Below, piece after piece: positions 23,956-32,620 of a DNA stretch of 64,000 nucleotides. The translations under genes were made by a program, and so were the position numbers. Numbering within the stretch: the first letter of the stretch is position 1; each line of letters opens with the position of its first letter. The notes under the pieces are model-generated. The model was not told the DNA's origin. It made no database searches and worked only from the letters and a program-made list of their open reading frames with translations. Source of the DNA: Pseudarthrobacter enclensis (GTDB lineage Bacteria; Actinomycetota; Actinomycetes; Actinomycetales; Micrococcaceae); the NCBI RefSeq assembly GCF_001457025.1, contig NZ_KQ758608.1, positions 1-64,000 on the forward strand, read 5' to 3'.

Positions 23956-24548
23956 ATTCGCCGAAGCAAACATCGCGTTTGATCCAGCCACCTGGCCGCC
24001 GCATGAGACCGCCCGACGGGCATCCCTGGGACCGGATAACATACGCGAACTTCTGATCGAGCTCTCCCGTCGGCTCCGAGCAAGGGGCGCCGCAGCTGAT
24101 ATCTATCTCGTCGGCGGCGCTGCCATCGCTATGGAGTTCGACTCCCGACGCTCCACAACCGACATCGACGTTGAACAAGCCGGAGCAGACGGTGCAGGAG
24201 CTCGCCACGGAAATGGCTGCCAAACTTGGCTTGGATCCCCGGTGGCTGAATAACGCGGCCCGCGCCTACGTACCCGACGGCGAGGACTCAGAGGCTGCTC
24301 TGATTGCGGTTGCCGACAACCTCGTGCTGCGTGTAGCTTCCCCGAGGTTCCTGCTCGTCATGAAACTCGCAGCCGGCAGGGACCGGGATATACCCGATAT
24401 CGGAGTGCTCTGCCAGGCCCTGGACATCAAGTCCGCAGACGCGGCTGTCGACGTAGCGATCGAGTTGTACGGCGAGGATTCCATACAGCTCAGCGACCGG
24501 GATGACCTGCTTCTGATCGCCTCCGAGGTTCTGGAACCGTTCCACTGA
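23933..24548 (+). pseudogene. Frameshifted DUF6036-type nucleotidyltransferase
   Basis: Two frames together give one protein. Frame 2 has LIELSRRLRARGAAADIYLV, GGAAIAMEFDSRRSTTDIDV (the nucleotidyltransferase GG...DIDx metal motif). Frame 3, from about 24171, has the rest, including VASPRFLLVMKLAAGRDRDI and DIGVLCQALDI. The frame change near 24170 and the slip upstream mean that the protein is not made intact. Related XRE plus nucleotidyltransferase pairs behave like toxin-antitoxin or defence modules. Confidence 0.65.
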
Positions 24549-24622
24549 CGTGGCCCTCGTGGCAACATTCCCGCCGACCTATTGACGCCGTGCTGAGTGT
24601 GCACTGAAACTCAATCTGACGC

Positions 24623-24989
24623 GTTGACCTTGATGACCTGCGCGCCCTCGTCCAAGGGCTGACCCGCAAAGGAGTGCGGGGTGGAGTTCGTCAAAGAGAG
24701 CCTGGTCTTCACCGGCGAGGACTACCCCAAGGCCAACCTCATGCTCTCCGTCATGGGCGCCTCCGCCGAATTCGAACGCTTCCTCATCAGGAAACGCCAG
24801 CGGGAAGGCTTCGCCCTGGCCAAGCAACGCGGAGCTTATTAGGGACGGAAGAAGACACTCACGCCGCAACGGGCCGCCGAGTTAGTAAAGCGGGCCAGCG
24901 CCGGCGTCCCTAAGGTAGTCCTCGCCCGCGACTACGGGATCAGCAGAGAGACCGTATACCAGTACCTGCGCCACGCCAGACTGGAATGA
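24623..24989 (+). pseudogene. 3' remnant of a serine recombinase (resolvase/invertase)
   Basis: Readable fragments are DLDDLRALVQGLTRKGV, then in another frame EFVKESLVFTGEDYPKANLM, ERFLIRKRQREGFALAKQRG, an in-frame TAG at 24838, then LTPQRAAELVKRASAGVPKV and ISRETVYQYLRHARLE. These are the end of the catalytic domain and the HTH of a Tn3-type resolvase. The N-terminal Ser region is lost and there is at least one frameshift and one stop. Confidence 0.8.
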
Positions 24990-25212
24990 CGGTCGCTCTT
25001 CACGGGTGCACGATGCCGGCAAGCGGCTCAATAGCTTTACAAAATATCCATTTCCAGCCGGGTAGAAGTGGCTGCGAGAACTTCCGGTCCTCTAAACATC
25101 CGACCTTTCCGCAGGCCAAACCACTCTGGTTCCGTCGCTCATAGAGAATAGAAACACCCATGAAATCGCCATGCCGGGTCATTAGGGTGTTCCCGGACCT
25201 GCGAGCCGGCTT

Positions 25213-25392
25213 CTAGTAGTCGACGACGATGGTGAACAGTTCGGGGTCCATCCCCGTGTGCTTAGCAGCGACTGCCCGCACTTCCTCGGGGATGGCAGCG
25301 ACATTCCTTGCGGTGACCCTAATTTCGGGCAGCTCTACGACGCCGACCGTGTAATGGCGGTCGCTTGCCTGCACGATGTATGCGGTGAGCAT
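25213..25392 (-). CDS. Small HicB-like protein
   Basis: A 59-residue protein (from ATG 25392; the frame is open to 25452). The pattern YTVGVVELPEIRVTARNVAA, then IPEEVRAVAAKHTGM, resembles short HicB/DUF1902-like antitoxin folds, in which a strand pair is followed by an amphipathic helix. No HicA partner is visible. It lies between decayed mobile DNA and the catabolic island. The assignment rests on pattern only. Confidence 0.4.
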   Translation of the reverse strand: MLTAYIVQASDRHYTVGVVELPEIRVTARNVAAIPEEVRAVAAKHTGMDPELFTIVVDY

Positions 25393-25716
25393 CAAGGTCT
25401 TGCCAATTCCCCCACTTACCCCGGCCGGACTGGGGCATTCCGACCGGCGCATGGGGCTCGTACCCGTGGGACTTCGTGTTTATGCCTCGCTGCCGGGCCA
25501 GCGATAACGGGGATCCCCGACCCATGAGGGAGGGTTGTGAGCGCAGGGGGCCGAGTTCCGCCACTACCAAGGCAGAGTTAGAGGCGAAACTTTCTGGTGA
25601 TTGCCACATTCATGGTTTTATGACCTTGCCGACCCGTGCACCTCTGTGCTTAATTCTCCGTCTGGCCAATCGGCCCAGGAAACCCTATGTGCTGGCGCCG
25701 CGTCACGTGCACGGGG
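25393..25716. other. Junction gap between mobile-element debris and catabolic island
   Basis: No gene, repeat or clear terminator was recognised. The adjoining stretch 24990-25212 is likewise empty. This marks the left border of the catabolic island. Confidence 0.4.
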
Positions 25717-26592
25717 TTAGGTGAAGACGATAGTTTGATTGCCCTGTCGGATAACGCGGTCCTCGGCGTGCCACTGCACGGCTCGGGACAGTACGGCCCG
25801 CTCCACGTAGGCTCCATGAGCCTGCAAGTCGGCGGCGGTCATCGCGTGCGTGACGCGGGTTACGTCCTGTTCGATGATGGGTCCTTCGTCGAGGTCCTTC
25901 GTGACGTAATGGCTGGTTGCTCCGATCAGCTTTACACCCCGTTCCTTTGCCTTGCGGTATGGCGCCGCACCGATGAAGGCGGGCAGGAATGAATGGTGAA
26001 TGTTGATCACGGGGACTGCAACGTCGTCGAGGAAGTCTTCAGAGATGATTTGCATGTACCGGGCGAGGACGATGAAGTCTACGTTGCCCTGGACGAGCTC
26101 GAGGATCCGGGCCTCTGCTTCGCTTTTGTCCGGGCCCTGTGAGGGGACATGGAAGAACGGTATGCCGAATGATCGCACGTCGGCCGCCACGTTGGTGTGG
26201 TTGGAGATCACCATGGGGATGGTTACGGGAAGTTCGCCGCGCCGGTGGCGCCACAGCAGGTCCAGCAGGCAGTGATCGGAAGTCGACGCGAGGATCGCCA
26301 TGCGCTTTTGAATTGATTGGTTGGTCAGGGTCCATTCCAGCCCTAAGGGGGCGAGTGTATCCGCAAGATCTGCTTCAATTTCTGGCATCGCCGCTTCCAG
26401 ATCCGCCCGGTGGAAGACAAGCCGCTGGAAGAATTCGCCTCCCTCCGGGTTGTCAGAGTACTGATCTAGGGTGACAATGTTTCCCTTGTTGCGGGTTACC
26501 AGGGCAGTCATGGCCGCGACAATTCCTGGTTTGTCGGGCCCATGGACAATCAGGCATGCCTGGTCTTTGGGTGCTTGCGTGTTGAGCGTCAT
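25717..26592 (-). CDS. purU: Formyltetrahydrofolate deformylase
   Basis: A 291-residue protein hydrolysing 10-formyl-THF to THF and formate. An N-terminal ACT domain (ACLIVHGPDKPGIVAAMTAL) precedes the formyltransferase fold with ISNHTN, NIHHSFLPAF and the catalytic-Asp region DLDEGPIIEQD. It is the last gene of a leftward operon with folD and metF-like genes (ATGA overlap with folD). With those neighbours it completes a methyl-THF to formate route and regenerates free THF for the O-demethylase, instead of its usual housekeeping role. Confidence 0.95.
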   Translation of the reverse strand: MTLNTQAPKDQACLIVHGPDKPGIVAAMTALVTRNKGNIVTLDQYSDNPEGGEFFQRLVFHRADLEAAMPEIEADLADTLAPLGLEWTLTNQSIQKRMAILASTSDHCLLDLLWRHRRGELPVTIPMVISNHTNVAADVRSFGIPFFHVPSQGPDKSEAEARILELVQGNVDFIVLARYMQIISEDFLDDVAVPVINIHHSFLPAFIGAAPYRKAKERGVKLIGATSHYVTKDLDEGPIIEQDVTRVTHAMTAADLQAHGAYVERAVLSRAVQWHAEDRVIRQGNQTIVFT

Positions 26593-27518
26593 GATGTTCC
26601 TTTAAGAGTTGCGTAAGGCGCAGACGGGTGGGGCGCGAGCTTTCGTTCTGCGATATCGACAACGTTTGCCACTAGCATGGCGCGCGTCATGGGGCCTACT
26701 CCGCCGGGGTTAGGGGAGAGCCAGCCAGCAACGTCGGCAACGGAAGGGTCGACATCGCCAGCAAGCTTCGCGCGTCCTTGAGAAGTAGTTCCGGTTCGGG
26801 TGACGCCGACGTCCAGTACTGCGGCGCCGGGTTTGATCCATTCCGCTTTAACCAAGTGCGGGACACCCACGGCAGCAACCACTACATCAGCCCGGCGCAC
26901 TTCGGCGGCAAGATCAGGGGTCCTTGAGTGGGTCAGCGTCACAGTGGCGTCTGTGCCCTTCCGGCTAAGCATCAAACCGAGAGGTCGGCCGACGGTGATC
27001 CCACGGCCGATGACTGCCACGTGCTTTCTTGCGACATCCACGCCGTGCCGGTTAAGAAGCTCAATGATTCCTGCAGGCGTGCATGGCAGGGGCCCGGGGG
27101 CGACGGTAGTTGGATTGACGCCAAGAACAAGCGCGCCCAGGTTCTCGGGGTGTAGTCCGTCTGCGTCCTTCGCGGGATCGATGAGGCCGATGATTGCGTT
27201 CTCGTCGATTCCCGGGGGTAGAGGGAGTTGAACGATGAATGCGGTGACTTGAGGGTTGTCATTAAGTTCACGTACCGCGTCTGCGATTTCATCAAACGAT
27301 GCAGAAGCGGGGAGCTCAAGTGAAATGGATGCCACGCCTACCTCTGCGCAGTCCCGGTGCTTGCCTGTCACGTACGATCTGGAAGCACCATCGTCTCCTA
27401 CAAGCAGGGTTCCCAGACCAGGAGTGACTCCTTTTGTCCGGAGTGCTGAAACTCGCTCCCGCAGCTCGTCCTTTATGGCGGCTGCAGTTGCATTCCCGTC
27501 AAGTTTTATAGCTGACAT
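26589..27518 (-). CDS. folD: Methylene-THF dehydrogenase / methenyl-THF cyclohydrolase
   Basis: A 309-residue FolD: the catalytic Lys lies in SYVTGKHRDC (the SYVxxK motif), QLPLPPGID is the folate-binding loop, and the NADP fold carries VIGRGITVGRPLG (the usual SxxVGxP position has Gly-Ile-Thr). It oxidises methylene-THF to methenyl-THF and hydrolyses it to 10-formyl-THF. It lies between metF-like and purU genes in an obviously dedicated C1 operon, as a second copy beside the presumed chromosomal one. Confidence 0.95.
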   Translation of the reverse strand: MSAIKLDGNATAAAIKDELRERVSALRTKGVTPGLGTLLVGDDGASRSYVTGKHRDCAEVGVASISLELPASASFDEIADAVRELNDNPQVTAFIVQLPLPPGIDENAIIGLIDPAKDADGLHPENLGALVLGVNPTTVAPGPLPCTPAGIIELLNRHGVDVARKHVAVIGRGITVGRPLGLMLSRKGTDATVTLTHSRTPDLAAEVRRADVVVAAVGVPHLVKAEWIKPGAAVLDVGVTRTGTTSQGRAKLAGDVDPSVADVAGWLSPNPGGVGPMTRAMLVANVVDIAERKLAPHPSAPYATLKGTS

Positions 27519-27534
27519 TTGCCGCTATCTTTCG

Positions 27535-28425
27535 TTAGTTTTGTCGCTGGGTCTTGTAGCGTTTCGCCCAGTTGGATGTGGCCTCCAGGCCGCCGAATGT
27601 GTAGAAGTGAAGCTTGACTGGCCCAGTGGTCATGGTTGGATCCAAGCGTTCCGACAGTTCGGTGACGAACTTGTCAGGTCCCGCGGTTCCCATCAGGTTG
27701 GTCAAGGAGAACCCATACTTCTTTGCGATCATCGCGTTGGCGCCGATTCCGAAGCGGCGCGCGAATCCCAGCAGGCGCCGGATGCCCGCCGGCCCGGGGG
27801 TACCCACCCGGATTTCAGAGGTAATGCCCAAGGCACGTACATCCTCGATCCAATCGATAACCGGGTCAGTGTCAAAGGCGAATTGGGTGACGATTGACGA
27901 CTCAAGTCCTTGGTCTTTCAACAAGGTCGTCTTTTCCGTCAGAGCATTCCAAAGTTTTTCGTGACCGATATCCGGGTGACCTTCCGGGTAACCTGCGATT
28001 CCTACCTGCTTTACGCCGTACTTGGTAAGCAGGCCGGTTCGGATGAGGTCGCTGGAATCCTCGTACGGGCCCTCGGGTCTGGCTGGGTCACCGCCGATGA
28101 TGAAGACGTTTTCTGATGCCCTAGCCTGGTGGAGTGCATCGAGGAACTCTTCGAGCTGGTGCTGCGAGCTTATCCGGCGCGCTGAAATGTGTGGCACGGG
28201 GACAAACCCAAGTTCCCGGACGGAGTTGGCTGCTGCCAGCCGCATCTCAAGGCTCTCGTTACCGAGGAAGGTCACGTTTATGCGCGTGCCAGCAGGGATA
28301 CTTTCTTTAGCCTCAAGTAGACCGGGCACATCCTTGCCGGTCATTTCGAGTGAATAGCCATCAATTAAGGCCGAATGTCCGCTATTGAGTCCGCCGGTGC
28401 TCGAAGCTTCCGGTTCAGCGCTCAT
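27535..28425 (-). CDS. metF: Methylenetetrahydrofolate reductase family protein
   Basis: A 296-residue TIM-barrel MetF-like protein: RINVTFLG, FVPVPHISARRI, NVFIIGGDPARPEGPYEDS and QFAFDTDPVIDWIEDVRALG match the family. In this context it should run in the oxidative direction, converting methyl-THF released by the demethylase to methylene-THF, as metF-like genes beside ligM do in Sphingobium. It overlaps the upstream FAH-family gene by 11 bases. Confidence 0.88.
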   Translation of the reverse strand: MSAEPEASSTGGLNSGHSALIDGYSLEMTGKDVPGLLEAKESIPAGTRINVTFLGNESLEMRLAAANSVRELGFVPVPHISARRISSQHQLEEFLDALHQARASENVFIIGGDPARPEGPYEDSSDLIRTGLLTKYGVKQVGIAGYPEGHPDIGHEKLWNALTEKTTLLKDQGLESSIVTQFAFDTDPVIDWIEDVRALGITSEIRVGTPGPAGIRRLLGFARRFGIGANAMIAKKYGFSLTNLMGTAGPDKFVTELSERLDPTMTTGPVKLHFYTFGGLEATSNWAKRYKTQRQN

Positions 28426-29467
28426 CGCCAGACCTCTCGAAAGGAGGGAGCCCGAAGTAGGGTGTTCGGTCAGAGGGGTCTGCGATCACTCGGTGATGCT
28501 GACGGCCAAGTCCGGTGATGCGGATGTCCATAGTGTCTCCCGGGACAAGCCAGCGACCGCCATGTACACCGGCGTTTCCAGGGGGCGAACCCATCATGAG
28601 CAAGTCGCCGGGCAGGATAGCCATCCGCTCGGATGCGTAGGCGAGGTACATTTCGGGGGAGAAAATCATGTCGTCTGCCGGCCAGTCCTGCATCCGTTCA
28701 CCGTTGACGTCGAGCTCAATCTGCATGGCTTTCCGGTCGGGGAAGAATTGCTTGGGGACTACAAAAGGACCGGCCTGCTTGAACGTTGCCGGCTGTTTGG
28801 CGATCCAGTCCGAATTCCACTTGGTGTCGTCCCTGCTGAACAGCTCGCCCGTGTGCATATCGTTGCCGATGGTGTAACCGGCAATGTAGTCGCCCGCCTC
28901 GTCGGGTGTGATATAGCGGGGTGCTCCGCCAGTGGTGACGATCGTCAGCTCCGCTTCCCAGTCGTGGGCTGTCCCCACTGCGGGGAGCATGACGTCATCG
29001 TCGGGGCCTACAAGGGCTCCGTGCGTGGATAGCCAGATGAAGGGCATTCCCTGGGCGCGCTTTTTTTCGACGAAGGCGAGGTTGCGGTGGAAGAAGTCTT
29101 CGTCAGACTCTCCCGTTAGCCGCTGCTTCTGATAGTGCCCTTCATTGAAGGTGTACATTTCTGCAGCGTGCTGCCGGTAGTTGGATCCGGCGCAGAGGAT
29201 TTGGGGCCGTACCGTGGGCGCGAGAATTTTGTAGTTCTCCACGCTTGTTCCCGTCGATCGGGAATTGGCGTGGATGCGCTCCAGGGAGTCAAAGGAGCGG
29301 GGCCAGTCTCCGTACAAGGCATCCTGGTCGGGGAAGTCGGAGGAGATGTTAATGACCGCTCCGTCCGGTTTGATGAGAGCGTTGAAGACCCCGTTGTTGT
29401 CGTCCTGTAGACGGGCAAGCCCGAATGTCCCTTCGGCGAGGCCGGTTGCAGGGTTGATGTCTGTCAT
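28415..29467 (-). CDS. Fumarylacetoacetate hydrolase family protein 1
   Basis: A 350-residue protein with the FAH fold: LCAGSNYRQHAAEMY, then HDWEAELTIVTTG (metal Glu residues), GYTIGNDMHTGE and LLMMGSPPGNAG with the conserved Gly-rich loop. FAH members hydrolyse C-C bonds of 1,3-diketo acids or hydrate/decarboxylate ring-cleavage products. It lies between the demethylase gene and the C1 genes under the same operator, so its substrate is likely from the same aromatic pathway. The exact reaction cannot be called from sequence. Confidence 0.85.
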   Translation of the reverse strand: MTDINPATGLAEGTFGLARLQDDNNGVFNALIKPDGAVINISSDFPDQDALYGDWPRSFDSLERIHANSRSTGTSVENYKILAPTVRPQILCAGSNYRQHAAEMYTFNEGHYQKQRLTGESDEDFFHRNLAFVEKKRAQGMPFIWLSTHGALVGPDDDVMLPAVGTAHDWEAELTIVTTGGAPRYITPDEAGDYIAGYTIGNDMHTGELFSRDDTKWNSDWIAKQPATFKQAGPFVVPKQFFPDRKAMQIELDVNGERMQDWPADDMIFSPEMYLAYASERMAILPGDLLMMGSPPGNAGVHGGRWLVPGDTMDIRITGLGRQHHRVIADPSDRTPYFGLPPFERSGDER

Positions 29468-29509
29468 GGAGAGATTTCCTCAGTGTTATCGGTAGGAGGC
29501 ATCGGGTAG

Positions 29510-29542
29510 CACCGCTGTGCCGCCGATGGCAGCACAGCGGTG
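29510..29542. repeat. Inverted repeat between demethylase and FAH genes
   Basis: There is a perfect 11-bp stem (CACCGCTGTGC at 29510-29520 with its complement at 29532-29542) in the 138-base intercistronic gap. No T-run follows, so it may be an mRNA-processing or attenuation hairpin rather than a full terminator. Confidence 0.45.
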
Positions 29543-29605
29543 AAGAAGTCCTTCAGAACCGGACGCCCCGTGAACGGCTGGGCCGTTCGAGGTAAGGGTG
29601 TGAAC

Positions 29606-30949
29606 TCAGGCAGGCACGTGCGTAGCTGGCAGTGCCGTAACGTCTACGCGGCGGTTGTCCCGCTTGTATGGGGCCGGGGCGACCGTGGCGTGGATTGCCT
29701 TCTGGGGCCGGCCGGGGGAACCCCATAGAACCTCAACCTGCTGGCCTACTTCAGCAAACGGGAGGTCGATGCTGCACAGTGAGATGACATCCCTGAAGTG
29801 GTACGAGTAGCAGCGTGAGGTGGAGACACCAACTTCTTTGCCATCAACGAGAACCGAGTCGATCGCGAAGCTGTCAAAGAGTGCGCGCGGCATTTCCATG
29901 AACTCGTACGGGGTTTCATCCCTGAACAGCGATGCGTAGACATCCTGGACGTCTTCCTTGTTCCACACGAGGGTTTTCATTGTACGCTTCTGGTTCGCCA
30001 CCGCGGCTTCCAGTGCAGTGCGTCCAATGAAATCGTGATCGAAGGAAATAACCTTGCCCCAGCCCAGTTCCACGGGGGTGCGGTAAAGGCCGGTCGGATC
30101 CGCGGGCACGTGGCTTCCGGTGCTGGAGAACTGTGCCAGGTAGGCCAATTCGGGGTGCCGTTCCATCATGAACTGGACGAACTCCATGTCGTCTCCCATA
30201 GCGGGCATGTAGTCAACCAGCGGCGTGGGGAAGCAGGCTTCGACATGGTTCACCATCTTGGTGCGGGCACCCAGCCGTCGGACACCGAATTCTTCACCTG
30301 CGGCCAGCAGGGCTTCGTGCACTTCAAGGGCGTGGGCTCCGTCCCCGTGCAGCTCGAATCCCAATTCCCCTGACATTCCCTGACGCAGGGACCATACCTT
30401 GTGTCCGGCCACCGTCGTTTCGCGCACATTCATGAAGGCATAGTCACGGTGTGACTCTCCCGAAGCGCGTTCCAGGATTTCAAGGGACTTCGGGCCTTGG
30501 ATTTGGATGATGAAATCCGCCGTTCCCCGCTGCGTGAGGGTGGCGTCGTAGTTGCCCTTTTCGAACTGGTATTCCGCCCAGAAGATCGGCCCCCCGGTGA
30601 ACTTGACCTCGTCCTCGCTCAACCGCATGAGGACTCCCTCGGCGATGACCCGTCCCTCGGCCGAGCATTGAACGCTGTGCTTGGCCCGCCCGACTTGGAA
30701 GTTCTTGAAGCTGTTAACCGAAATATCCTGGAAAAACCGGATAGCGTCCGGGCCCTTGACAACGAGCTTGTTGGAAAGTGCCGACCAGTCACCAATATAG
30801 GCTGTGGTCTTCCACGACTCGCTCTCGTCAATCCAGTTCGTGAACTCGTGCGGTTCGAACTGGTGGATGAAACGCGACCAGGTGTTGACCAGCGGTGCGG
30901 GAGGGATGAGGTTGTTCAGTTCGAAACTTGTGTGCGTCGTTGCAGCCAT
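29606..30949 (-). CDS. GcvT-family THF-dependent aromatic O-demethylase 1 (LigM/DesA-like)
   Basis: 447 residues, the length of LigM/DesA rather than of GcvT (about 370). It has the aminomethyltransferase fold: FTNWIDESESWKTTAYIGDW near the N-terminus, IIQIQGPKSLEIL, RQGMSGELGFELHG and VSTSRCYSYHFRDVISLCSI at the C-terminus. Members transfer the O-methyl of vanillate, syringate or related methoxyaromatics (or the S-methyl of DMSP in DmdA) to THF. The downstream metF, folD and purU strongly support methyl transfer to THF. An operator copy (30994) lies just upstream. The substrate is unknown. Confidence 0.85.
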   Translation of the reverse strand: MAATTHTSFELNNLIPPAPLVNTWSRFIHQFEPHEFTNWIDESESWKTTAYIGDWSALSNKLVVKGPDAIRFFQDISVNSFKNFQVGRAKHSVQCSAEGRVIAEGVLMRLSEDEVKFTGGPIFWAEYQFEKGNYDATLTQRGTADFIIQIQGPKSLEILERASGESHRDYAFMNVRETTVAGHKVWSLRQGMSGELGFELHGDGAHALEVHEALLAAGEEFGVRRLGARTKMVNHVEACFPTPLVDYMPAMGDDMEFVQFMMERHPELAYLAQFSSTGSHVPADPTGLYRTPVELGWGKVISFDHDFIGRTALEAAVANQKRTMKTLVWNKEDVQDVYASLFRDETPYEFMEMPRALFDSFAIDSVLVDGKEVGVSTSRCYSYHFRDVISLCSIDLPFAEVGQQVEVLWGSPGRPQKAIHATVAPAPYKRDNRRVDVTALPATHVPA

Positions 30950-30993
30950 TTCTTGTTCCTAATCTCTGATGCGGAGCGTTGCACTCCCTAGTA

Positions 30994-31010
30994 CTATACG
31001 ATCCGTTTCG
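30994..31010. promoter_or_regulatory. Regulon operator a (upstream of demethylase 1 operon)
   Basis: CTATAC-GATCC-GTTTCG matches the CNATAC-N5-GTNTCG motif shared by seven sites. Surrounding bases (AGTACTATACG...CCGTTTCG) are nearly identical to site g at 57773. It is about 45 bases from the demethylase start. Confidence 0.75.
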
Positions 31011-31050
31011 AATACCAATATGTCAAGTACCAATTCCGGACTTTAAACTC

Positions 31051-32151
31051 TTAGGCGTCGAAGTCCAGTTCGAGGCCGGGTCCCCGGGGCACGGACGTGC
31101 AGGTGAGGATATAGCCGGCGTCAACGTCGTCTTGTTCGAGGGCATAGTTGGCAGCCATTTCCGCCCGCCCCTCTGTGACGCGGGCACGGCAGGTTCCGCA
31201 GACCCCCTTCTGGCAGGCGAAGGGTACTTCCGGACGCGACCGCAGGACAGCATCCAGTATGAATTCTCCTTCACGCACTTCGACAACGCTTTCACGTCCC
31301 GCGAGTTGTGCACGGACGCGGTGTGCTCCGGCATCGTCCGGAGCGGGGCGCGGGGCCCGCGGTGTGTCGGCAGTGTGGAAGCTCTCAGTATGAATGTTGT
31401 GTTCATCAACCCCGGAGTTTGCCAGGCCTTCGTGAACGCCACGGACCATCTCCTGTGGGCCGCAGAGGTACCAGGCGTCGACGGCCGGCGCACCTCCCAG
31501 CGCATCGAAGAGCGGCAGGAGCTGTCCGGCTTCAATCCGTTGATCCAGACTTGTGCCCCTGCGTTCACGGGAAAGAAAGTGGTGCACTACGAGTCGGCCG
31601 GGATAACGGTCTTTCAGGTCGGCGAGTTCCTCGAGAAACATCACGCTTGATGTGTCCCGGTTGCCGTAGGCCAGTACGACCGAACTGTTGGGTTCTTCTG
31701 CCAGGAGTGTGCGGGTGATGGAGAGGATGGGTGTGATGCCGCTGCCCGAGGCGACGGCGCCGTACACTGCGTTCCGGACAGGGTCAGGTTTGGCAACGAA
31801 TACGCCGGCGGGAGGGTGAACATGGATGATGTCACCGACTTCCAGCTCATCGACGAGATACGGCGAGAGGGCTCCGCCAGGAATGCGCCGGACCCCAATG
31901 CGCAGACTCCCTTCGCTGCGTCCCGAACAGATCGAGTAGGTGCGCCGTTCGGTCATTGCCCGTGACGGCAGGTGCAGGGTGAGGTGCTGGCCAGGGAGGA
32001 AGGCGAACAGGTCGGCCGCGTCTGCAGGTACGGCGAACTCGATTTCCCGGGAGTCCTCGGTGAGTGCCGTGGTTCCAACAACCTGCAGTGCTCGGAAGCC
32101 GGCCGGGGGCGGGTTCAACCCTGTTTTGGGCTGCTCAGTAAGGTTTGACAT
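31051..32151 (-). CDS. paaE: PaaE-like phenylacetyl-CoA epoxidase reductase
   Basis: 366 residues from the ATG preceded by GAGGAGG. The N-terminal FAD domain has RTYSICSG, the NAD domain has GSGITPILSITRTLL, and the C-terminal [2Fe-2S] domain has CQKGVCGTCRAR with a distal Cys in ILTCTSVP. It passes electrons from NAD(P)H to the PaaA di-iron centre. It overlaps paaD by 17 bases and is the last gene of the ten-gene operon beginning at the FAH gene at 39512. Confidence 0.9.
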   Translation of the reverse strand: MSNLTEQPKTGLNPPPAGFRALQVVGTTALTEDSREIEFAVPADAADLFAFLPGQHLTLHLPSRAMTERRTYSICSGRSEGSLRIGVRRIPGGALSPYLVDELEVGDIIHVHPPAGVFVAKPDPVRNAVYGAVASGSGITPILSITRTLLAEEPNSSVVLAYGNRDTSSVMFLEELADLKDRYPGRLVVHHFLSRERRGTSLDQRIEAGQLLPLFDALGGAPAVDAWYLCGPQEMVRGVHEGLANSGVDEHNIHTESFHTADTPRAPRPAPDDAGAHRVRAQLAGRESVVEVREGEFILDAVLRSRPEVPFACQKGVCGTCRARVTEGRAEMAANYALEQDDVDAGYILTCTSVPRGPGLELDFDA

Positions 32152-32620
32152 GATCAAACACCTCCTCGCATGAGCGGCACTTGCGCAGGGCTTTGCATGC
32201 GGTCGAGCCAAATGCTGTGATCAGTTTGGTGTCTGATGAATTGCACTGTGGGCAGCGTACGGAGACCAGGGTGAGTGGTACAGGTCCGTCGCGTCGGGTA
32301 GGTGCCGGAGGCGCGATACCGTAGGTCGACAGCTTGGTGCGTCCTTCATCGCTGATCCAATCCGTGCTCCAGGCAGGAGCGAGAACGGTTTCAACACGAA
32401 CGTCGTGCACTCCAATGTGACCAAGAGTGCTTTTGATGTCGTTGCTGATCTCCGCCATGGCGGGACATCCGGAGTACGTGGGCGTGATGACAACCACCAC
32501 TCCCCCGGCGTCGTCCCAGGCTACGTCCCGGAGTACGCCAAGGTCTTCGATGGTCAGGACGGGGATTTCCGGGTCGGGAACTGATGCCGCCGCTGTCCTG
32601 ATGTCTTCGAGGTTCACCAT
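32135..32620 (-). CDS. paaD: PaaD-like epoxidase assembly protein
   Basis: 161 residues: a DUF59/MIP18 domain (VPDPEIPVLTIEDLGVLRDV, then YSGCPAMAEI) followed by a zinc ribbon CPQCNSS...CRSCEE. PaaD is thought to help build metal centres of the epoxidase. Position between paaC and paaE, with overlaps on both sides, is canonical. Confidence 0.92.
   Translation of the reverse strand: MVNLEDIRTAAASVPDPEIPVLTIEDLGVLRDVAWDDAGGVVVVITPTYSGCPAMAEISNDIKSTLGHIGVHDVRVETVLAPAWSTDWISDEGRTKLSTYGIAPPAPTRRDGPVPLTLVSVRCPQCNSSDTKLITAFGSTACKALRKCRSCEEVFDHVKPY

Noticed and set aside
31010..31026. A TTGACA hexamer as -35 of the demethylase 1 promoter
   Set aside because: The nearest good -10 (TATAGT, minus strand) is 22 bases away, outside the usual 16-18, so the promoter is not assigned.
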